From positions 1 through 12,302 of the forward strand of contig JAKAZP010000032.1 of NCBI GenBank assembly GCA_021815905.1: DNA of 12,302 bases, in the 5' to 3' direction. This document shows, piece after piece, positions 7,293 to 12,302 of this stretch. Numbering within the stretch: the first letter of the stretch is position 1; every line of letters starts with the position of its first letter. The notes under the pieces were generated by a model. That model was given only the letters and a program-made list of their open reading frames with translations. It searched no databases and was not told where the DNA came from. Both the position numbers and the translations under genes were made by a program. Origin of the DNA: Pseudomonadota bacterium (GTDB lineage: Bacteria; Pseudomonadota; Gammaproteobacteria; Steroidobacterales; Steroidobacteraceae).

Positions 7293-10200
7293 CGGGGCGC
7301 GAGGCTGACGCACGCCGGCGTCCGCGGACGACCCTGCCGCTCACGCTCGAGTACGACCCGGCGCTGCCGATCAGCGCCCATCGGCAGGAGATTCTCGCGG
7401 CGCTCGGCCGCCACTCCGTGCTCATCGTCTGCGGCGCCACGGGCTGCGGAAAATCGACTCAGCTGCCGAAGCTGTGTCTCGAGGCCGGCCGCGGCACGGC
7501 CGGGCTGATCGGGCACACTCAGCCGCGGCGCATCGCCGCGCGCGCTCTCGCCACGCGCCTCGCCGAGGAGCTGCGCACCACCGTGGGCGGCGCGGTGGGC
7601 TATCAGGTGCGCTTCACCGACCGCACCGGCCCGGATTGTCGCGTGAAGCTCATGACCGACGGCATCCTGCTCAAGGAGCTCGAGAGCGACCCGAGCCTTC
7701 GACGTTACGACACCGTCATTCTGGACGAGGCGCACGAGCGCACGCTCAACATCGACGTGCTGCTCGGGGTGATGCGCAGGCTCCTGCCGCGCCGGCCCGA
7801 GCTGCGGCTCATCGTCACCTCGGCTACCCTGGAGCCGCAGCGGCTCTCGGCGTTCTTCGACGGGGCGCCGGTGATCGAGGTCTCAGGGCGAAGCTTTCCC
7901 GTGGAGGTGCGTTACCGGCCCCTCGGCGCGGATGACGAGGACTCGGCCGAGCTCTCCCTGCCCGAAGGCATCCTGCGGGCGGTGCGCGAGCTCGACGCGC
8001 TCGGCGCCCGCGGGCGGGGTGACACGCTCGTGTTCCTCCCGGGAGAGAAGCACATTCGCGAGGCGGCCGAGGAGCTCGCCGGGGCGCGGCTCCCCGGCAC
8101 GACGGTGTTGCCTCTTTACGCGCGCCTTTCCGCCACGGAGCAGTCGCGCATCTTCGAGGCGCACACCGAACGGCGCATCATACTCGCGACCAACGTCGCC
8201 GAGACATCGCTCACCGTGCCGGGCATCCGCCACGTGATCGATTCGGGACTGGCGCGCATCGGCCGCTACAGCGCCCGCGGCAAGGTGCAGCGGCTGCACG
8301 TCGAGCCGATTTCCAGGGCGAGCGCCGAGCAGCGCAAGGGCCGGAGCGGGCGCGAAGCGCCCGGCATCTGCATCCGGCTGTTCTCCGAGGCGCAGTTCGC
8401 GGCTCGCGAGGCGTTCACGCCGCCGGAGATCCTGCGCGCCAATCTCGCGAGCGTGATCCTGCGCCTCGCGACGCTCGAGCTCGGGGAGCCCGAGGACTTC
8501 CCGTTCCTCGACCCTCCCGACAGGCGCCTGGTCGGCGACGGCGTGCGGCTGCTCGAGGAGCTGCAGGCGATGAGCGAGCGCAAGGTGACTCGCCTCGGAC
8601 GCCAGCTCGCGGGGCTCCCGGTCGACCCGCGGCTCGGGCGCATGCTGCTCGCCGCCGCGCGCGAGCGCTGCCTCGCGGAGATGTTGATCATCGCGGCCTT
8701 TCTCGAGACGCAGGATCCGCGCGAGCGGCCGCAGGAGATGCAGCAGCAGGCCGACGAGCGGCACGCGGCGTTCGCCGACTCCAGGTCGGACTTCCTCTCG
8801 CTCCTCAACCTCTGGCGGGCGTTCGCCGAGCAGTCCGCGGCGCTTTCCGGCGGCGCGCTGCGCCGGTGGTGTCGCGAGCACTTCCTCTCGTTCCTGCGCA
8901 TGCGGGAGTGGCAGGAGCTGCATGCGCAGCTCGCCCGCAGCGCACGCGAGCTCGGCCTCGGTTTGAACCACTCGCCGGCGGGCTACGCGGCGCTGCATCA
9001 GGCGATCCTCACCGGGTTCCTCGGCTCGGTCGGCGCGCTCGATGAGCGGCGCGAATACGACGGACCGAGGGGGCTGCGTTTCGTGATCGCACCCGGCACG
9101 CCGCTCGCCTCGAAGCCGCCCCAGTGGGTGGTCGCCGCCAGTCTCCTCGAGACCACCCGCGTCTATGCCCGCGTGGTCGCCTCGGTCAAGCCGGCCTGGA
9201 TCGAGCGTGCCGCCGCGCACCTTCTCAAGCGCAGCTACAGCGAGCCGCACTGGGCTGAGAGCCGCGGATGGGTGGCCGCGTACGAGTCGGTCTCGCTCTT
9301 CGGGTTGACGCTCGCGGCGAGGCGGCGTGTCAACTACGGCCCGGTGGCGCCGCGGGAGGCGCGCGACATCTTCATACGCGCCGCGCTGGTCGAGCCGCGG
9401 CATGCGCCCGACAGCCGCCGGGCGACCTGGGCGTTTCTCGAGGCCAACCGACGGCTGCGCCGGGAGCTCGAGGGGCTCGAGGCGAAGATCCGCCGCCGCG
9501 ACATCCTCGCCGGCGAGGAGCGGGAAGTGGAGCTCTACGCCGCGCGAATTCCCGAGCGGGCGAGCTCGATCGCCGAGTTCGAGCGCTGGCGCGCCGAGGC
9601 CGAGCGCACCGATCCTCGCGCGCTGCGATTCTCGCGCGCGGACCTCGCTCTGCGGGAGGCGCCGGAGATCACCGAGGAGCGCTTTCCCGACACGCTCGCG
9701 ATCGCCGGCACGCGGTTGCCGCTCATCTATCGCTTCGAGCCGGGCGAGCCGGCCGATGGACTGACACTGATCGTCCCGGACGTGCTGCTCGATTCGCTCG
9801 ACTCCGACCGCCTCGCGTGGCTCGTGCCGGGGTGGCGCCTGGAAAAGATCACCGCCGTGCTGCGGGAGTTGCCCAAGGCCCGACGCAAGCTGTTGGTCCC
9901 GGTGCCCGAGCACGCGCGGCAGGCGCTCGAGGCGTTGACTGCGGGCGCGGGCGCCGCGGCGCCGTGCCTGGAGCTGCCCGGTTTTCACGAGGCGCTCGCG
10001 GCGTGGGTTTCGGATCGGATCGGCGCCCCGGTCTGCGCGCACGAGCTCGCCGCGCTCGAGTTGCCGCCGCACTGGCGGATGAACTTCCGCGTGGTCGACG
10101 CCGGGGACCGGGTCCTTGCCGAGGGACGCGAACTCCCCGCGCTCAGGCGCGCGGTGGCGGCCGCCGCGGCCGCGGCCCGTGCCGAGCCTTCCGTTGCGCT

Positions 10201-11059
10201 TCACCGGCTCTGGGATTTCGGGGATCTGCCGCAGCGGCGGCAGATCGAGCGGAACGGACTGTCCGTGACGGTTCACCCCGCGCTCGAGGACCGGGGCGCC
10301 GGCGTCGCGCTCATCGATGCGCGAACGCATGCGCACGCCGAGGAGATCACGCGCTTCGGCGTCGCACGGCTCGCGCGTCTTGCGCTCGCGCAGCAGGAGC
10401 GCCATCTGGAGCGACGGATCGGGGAGACGCGGGAGCTCGTGCTGCTCAGCCGCGCAGTCGCGCTGGCGCAGCCGTTGCCGCAGGCTCTGACGCAACGGAT
10501 CTTTCTGGAAAGCGCCGCGGCCGAGGGCGAGCCGTTGCCACGCAGCCGCGCGAGCTTCCAGGATCGCCTGGACCAGGTGCGCGGACGGCTCCATTCCACG
10601 GGCGAGAGGCTGATGGCGCTCATGGCCGAGATCTTCACCGAGTGGCGCACGGCGCGCGCGGCGCTCGAGAGCGCGCGCCGGGCGGGCTGCGGCGAGGCGG
10701 CGGCGGACGTCGAGGCGCAACTCGCCGCGCTGATGGGCCCGGATTTCATCCGCTCGACTCCTCGGACCTGGATGCAGCATCTGCCGCGCTATCTGAAAGC
10801 GATCACCCGCCGGCTCGCGCGGGCGCAGGGCGAGGAGCGTCGCGATCGCGCGCTGGCCGCCCGAGTGCGGCCGTTCGTGGCGGCGCTGCGGGGGCTCGAG
10901 GCGCAGGCCGCCGGAATGAGCTCGCCGGTGGAGCTCGAGAAGCTGCGCTGGATGATCGAGGAGTTCCGGGTCTCGCTGTTCGCGCAGGATCTCGGCACGG
11001 CTCTGACGGTCTCGGAGCAGCGCCTCGCCGAGCAGCTCGAGCGCGCGCGGCGGCTGTAG
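7289..11059 (+). CDS. hrpA: DEAH-box ATP-dependent RNA helicase HrpA
   Basis: A 1256-residue helicase. RecA-like domain 1 has GATGCGKST (49-57, Lys55), TQPRR (77-81), DEAH (146-149) and SAT (178-180). RecA-like domain 2 has TNVAETSLTVPGIRHVIDSG (301-320) and QRKGRSGR (348-355), the HrpA form of motif VI. After the winged-helix/ratchet region come NLWRAF and MREWQELHAQL (about 507-548), an OB-like segment with KPPQWVVAASLLETTR (about 608-623), and a long DUF3418 region ending near TPRTWMQHLPRYLKAI (about 1155-1170), which distinguishes HrpA from HrpB. E. coli HrpA acts on mRNA and has been reported to resolve stalled ribosomes; that is family knowledge. The start is TTG at 7289, whose bases overlap the hpd stop (TTGA), with GGGGTG just upstream, so reinitiation after hpd is likely. 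No ATG or GTG lies close by in frame. The leader before Walker A is about 48 residues, roughly half that of E. coli HrpA. A later CTG start cannot be excluded. Confidence 0.96.
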   Translation: MTGREADARRRPRTTLPLTLEYDPALPISAHRQEILAALGRHSVLIVCGATGCGKSTQLPKLCLEAGRGTAGLIGHTQPRRIAARALATRLAEELRTTVGGAVGYQVRFTDRTGPDCRVKLMTDGILLKELESDPSLRRYDTVILDEAHERTLNIDVLLGVMRRLLPRRPELRLIVTSATLEPQRLSAFFDGAPVIEVSGRSFPVEVRYRPLGADDEDSAELSLPEGILRAVRELDALGARGRGDTLVFLPGEKHIREAAEELAGARLPGTTVLPLYARLSATEQSRIFEAHTERRIILATNVAETSLTVPGIRHVIDSGLARIGRYSARGKVQRLHVEPISRASAEQRKGRSGREAPGICIRLFSEAQFAAREAFTPPEILRANLASVILRLATLELGEPEDFPFLDPPDRRLVGDGVRLLEELQAMSERKVTRLGRQLAGLPVDPRLGRMLLAAARERCLAEMLIIAAFLETQDPRERPQEMQQQADERHAAFADSRSDFLSLLNLWRAFAEQSAALSGGALRRWCREHFLSFLRMREWQELHAQLARSARELGLGLNHSPAGYAALHQAILTGFLGSVGALDERREYDGPRGLRFVIAPGTPLASKPPQWVVAASLLETTRVYARVVASVKPAWIERAAAHLLKRSYSEPHWAESRGWVAAYESVSLFGLTLAARRRVNYGPVAPREARDIFIRAALVEPRHAPDSRRATWAFLEANRRLRRELEGLEAKIRRRDILAGEEREVELYAARIPERASSIAEFERWRAEAERTDPRALRFSRADLALREAPEITEERFPDTLAIAGTRLPLIYRFEPGEPADGLTLIVPDVLLDSLDSDRLAWLVPGWRLEKITAVLRELPKARRKLLVPVPEHARQALEALTAGAGAAAPCLELPGFHEALAAWVSDRIGAPVCAHELAALELPPHWRMNFRVVDAGDRVLAEGRELPALRRAVAAAAAAARAEPSVALHRLWDFGDLPQRRQIERNGLSVTVHPALEDRGAGVALIDARTHAHAEEITRFGVARLARLALAQQERHLERRIGETRELVLLSRAVALAQPLPQALTQRIFLESAAAEGEPLPRSRASFQDRLDQVRGRLHSTGERLMALMAEIFTEWRTARAALESARRAGCGEAAADVEAQLAALMGPDFIRSTPRTWMQHLPRYLKAITRRLARAQGEERRDRALAARVRPFVAALRGLEAQAAGMSSPVELEKLRWMIEEFRVSLFAQDLGTALTVSEQRLAEQLERARRL

Positions 11060-11089
11060 GCGCGCGATGCGCTCCCTGGAGGGCGCCGA

Positions 11090-12208
11090 TCAGGCCAGAT
11101 GCTCCCGCGCGAGGTACTCCTCGCTCTGCATCTCCGTGAGGCGGCTCGCGGTGCGCTGGAAGGCGAGCGCGAGGCGCTCGCCGCGATAAAGCCGCGCGGG
11201 CGGCGCCGCGGCCGAGACGACCAGCTTGACGCAACGGTCGTAGAGCTCATCGATGAGGGCGATGAAGCGGCGCGCCTCGTCGTCACGCGCCGCGTCCATG
11301 ACCGGCACGCCGGCGAGCACGACCGACTGGAAGCTGCGCGCGATCTCGATGTAGTCATCCTGACTGCGGGGTCCGGCGCACAGCGCCGGGAAGTCGAACC
11401 AGACCGCGGTCTCGCTCTGGCGAACGACGGGAATCTCGCGCCCCTCGATGTGCACCGTGCCCGCGCTCACCTCGCCCTGGTCGGCGAGCGCCTCGAACAG
11501 CGCCCGCAGCCGCTCGTCGGTGCCGGCGCCGTCGGCCATCAGGTAAGTTCCGGCCCGGCTGAGCTGACGCAGCCGGTAGTCCCTTTCGCCGCCGATGGCG
11601 ATGGCTTCGGTGTGGCGCTCGATGAGCGCGATCGCCGGCACGAAGCGCTGGCGCTGCAGGCCCTCGCGGTACAGATCGGAGGGGGGGACATTGGAGGTCG
11701 CGACCAGCGTGACGCCGCGGTGAAACAGCCCCCGAAAGAGACCTCCGAGGATCATGGCATCGGCGATGTCGGTCACGTAGAGCTCGTCGAAACACAGCAC
11801 GCGCACTTGCGCGGCGATCCGCTCGGCCACGACCTCGAGCGGCGACTCGAGCTCTCGCAGCTGCCTGAGCTGCGCGTGCACGTCGTGCATGAAGCGATGG
11901 AAGTGACGGCGTCTGCGCTCGGGGAAGGGCAGGCTCTGAAAGAAAAGATCCATCAGCCAGGTCTTGCCTCGGCCGACGGGTCCCCACAGATACACGCCGC
12001 GCTCGGGTGCGCGCGCGGGACGGCGCCGCAAGCGCTCGAGGAGCGTCGCTCCGAGCGAGGCGCCCGCCCGGTGCGCGTCGGTCAGCCGGGTGCGGAGCTC
12101 TTCGAGTCGCGCGACGACCGCGCGCTGCGCCGGATCGGCGCGAAACCCCCGGTCCGCGATCTGACGGGAGTAGATCTCATGCAGCGTCCCGGCGGTCCCG
12201 CTCGCCAA
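11090..12208 (-). CDS. zapE: Cell division protein ZapE (AFG1-like P-loop ATPase)
   Basis: A 372-residue ATPase of the AFG1/ZapE family, matching E. coli ZapE (about 375). Motifs in order: a helical N terminus; Walker A GPVGRGKT (76-83, Lys82) with WLMDLFF; the HFHRFMHDVH segment (102-111), diagnostic of the family; Walker B VLCFDEL (137-143, Asp141-Glu142); sensor-1 VATSNVPP (169-176, Asn173); then LYREGLQRQRFVPAIALI (179-196) and DYRLRQL (210-216). A C-terminal YRGERLALAFQRTASRL run near the end completes the fold. In E. coli, ZapE associates with FtsZ at late constriction and with membrane-protein quality control; mitochondrial AFG1 is related. The start is TTG at 12206-12208, three bases after the upstream stop, which suggests coupled translation; no strong Shine-Dalgarno is seen and no ATG is available nearby in frame. 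It converges on hrpA with 30 bp between the stops. Confidence 0.95.
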   Translation of the reverse strand: MASGTAGTLHEIYSRQIADRGFRADPAQRAVVARLEELRTRLTDAHRAGASLGATLLERLRRRPARAPERGVYLWGPVGRGKTWLMDLFFQSLPFPERRRRHFHRFMHDVHAQLRQLRELESPLEVVAERIAAQVRVLCFDELYVTDIADAMILGGLFRGLFHRGVTLVATSNVPPSDLYREGLQRQRFVPAIALIERHTEAIAIGGERDYRLRQLSRAGTYLMADGAGTDERLRALFEALADQGEVSAGTVHIEGREIPVVRQSETAVWFDFPALCAGPRSQDDYIEIARSFQSVVLAGVPVMDAARDDEARRFIALIDELYDRCVKLVVSAAAPPARLYRGERLALAFQRTASRLTEMQSEEYLAREHLA

Positions 12209-12211
12209 GGA

Positions 12212-12302
12212 TCAGTCCGTCAGCTCGGGACGATTGCGAAAATGCTCCAGCGCCTCGGGATTGGCGAGCGCATCGAGATTCTGCACCACCCGCCAGTGGC
12301 TG
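12212..12302 (-). CDS. C-terminal end of an unidentified gene upstream of zapE (partial)
   Basis: From base 12301 leftward, 29 codons stay open and end at a TGA (12212-12214). They begin SHWRVVQNLDALANPEAL and end RNRPELTD. The residues look like real protein (a tryptophan followed by an amphipathic helix and a charged tail). The stop sits three bases from the zapE TTG, as in a tight operon. I do not recognise the family from so short a tail. The two other minus-strand frames fit this arrangement less well. Confidence 0.65.
   Translation of the reverse strand, partial: SHWRVVQNLDALANPEALEHFRNRPELTD

Noticed and set aside
7883..10780. A 965-codon minus-strand open frame opposite hrpA
   Set aside because: It is a composition shadow with no motif, and hrpA on the other strand is continuous and conserved throughout.
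1..12302. Many copies of GAGCTCG and CTCGAG-like words across the window
   Set aside because: They lie in the coding regions and reflect the preferred Leu (CTC) and Glu (GAG) codons placed side by side. They are not regularly spaced and not concentrated between genes.

Overview
The window is a compact, very GC-rich (roughly two-thirds G+C by eye) bacterial chromosome segment. It carries six complete genes and the edges of two more. The set (RraB-domain protein, cofactor-dependent GpmA, 180-kDa NAD-glutamate dehydrogenase, HPPD, HrpA with its C-terminal DUF3418 region, ZapE) points to a proteobacterium, most likely a high-GC gammaproteobacterium. That placement is inferred from family memory, not from a search. 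I see no transposase, phage gene, CRISPR array, tRNA or rRNA, and no break in codon style that would suggest an island.

Layout, left to right. (1) On the + strand, the probable last codons of an unidentified gene are followed by a small protein with one N-terminal membrane helix and an RraB-like domain (45-488). (2) Converging on it from the right is a minus-strand pair: an NAD-glutamate dehydrogenase of the 180-kDa class (1290-6152), then gpmA (502-1260) 29 bp downstream, probably one transcript. (3) An 87-bp divergent promoter region (6153-6239) separates this pair from a plus-strand pair. It has a TATAAT box on each strand and a perfect inverted repeat over the expected hpd start site. (4) The plus-strand pair is hpd (6240-7292) and hrpA (7289-11059), whose coding regions overlap by 4 nt. 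(5) Converging on hrpA is a minus-strand unit: zapE (11090-12208), starting 3 bp after the stop of an upstream gene whose last 29 codons run off the window.

Themes: the central divergon pairs two amino-acid catabolic enzymes (glutamate to 2-oxoglutarate; 4-hydroxyphenylpyruvate, from tyrosine, to homogentisate). Both feed carbon toward the TCA cycle and central metabolism. The other genes serve RNA and translation quality control (HrpA, the RraB-like protein), glycolysis (GpmA) and cell division or membrane-protein quality control (ZapE). No homogentisate dioxygenase or fumarylacetoacetase lies beside hpd here.

This is essentially a housekeeping region and I do not see an undescribed multi-gene system. 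The points most worth a second look are the overlapping back-to-back gdh/hpd promoters with their palindrome, the near-leaderless gdh start, the translationally coupled hpd-hrpA junction with a TTG start, and the membrane-anchored RraB-like protein.
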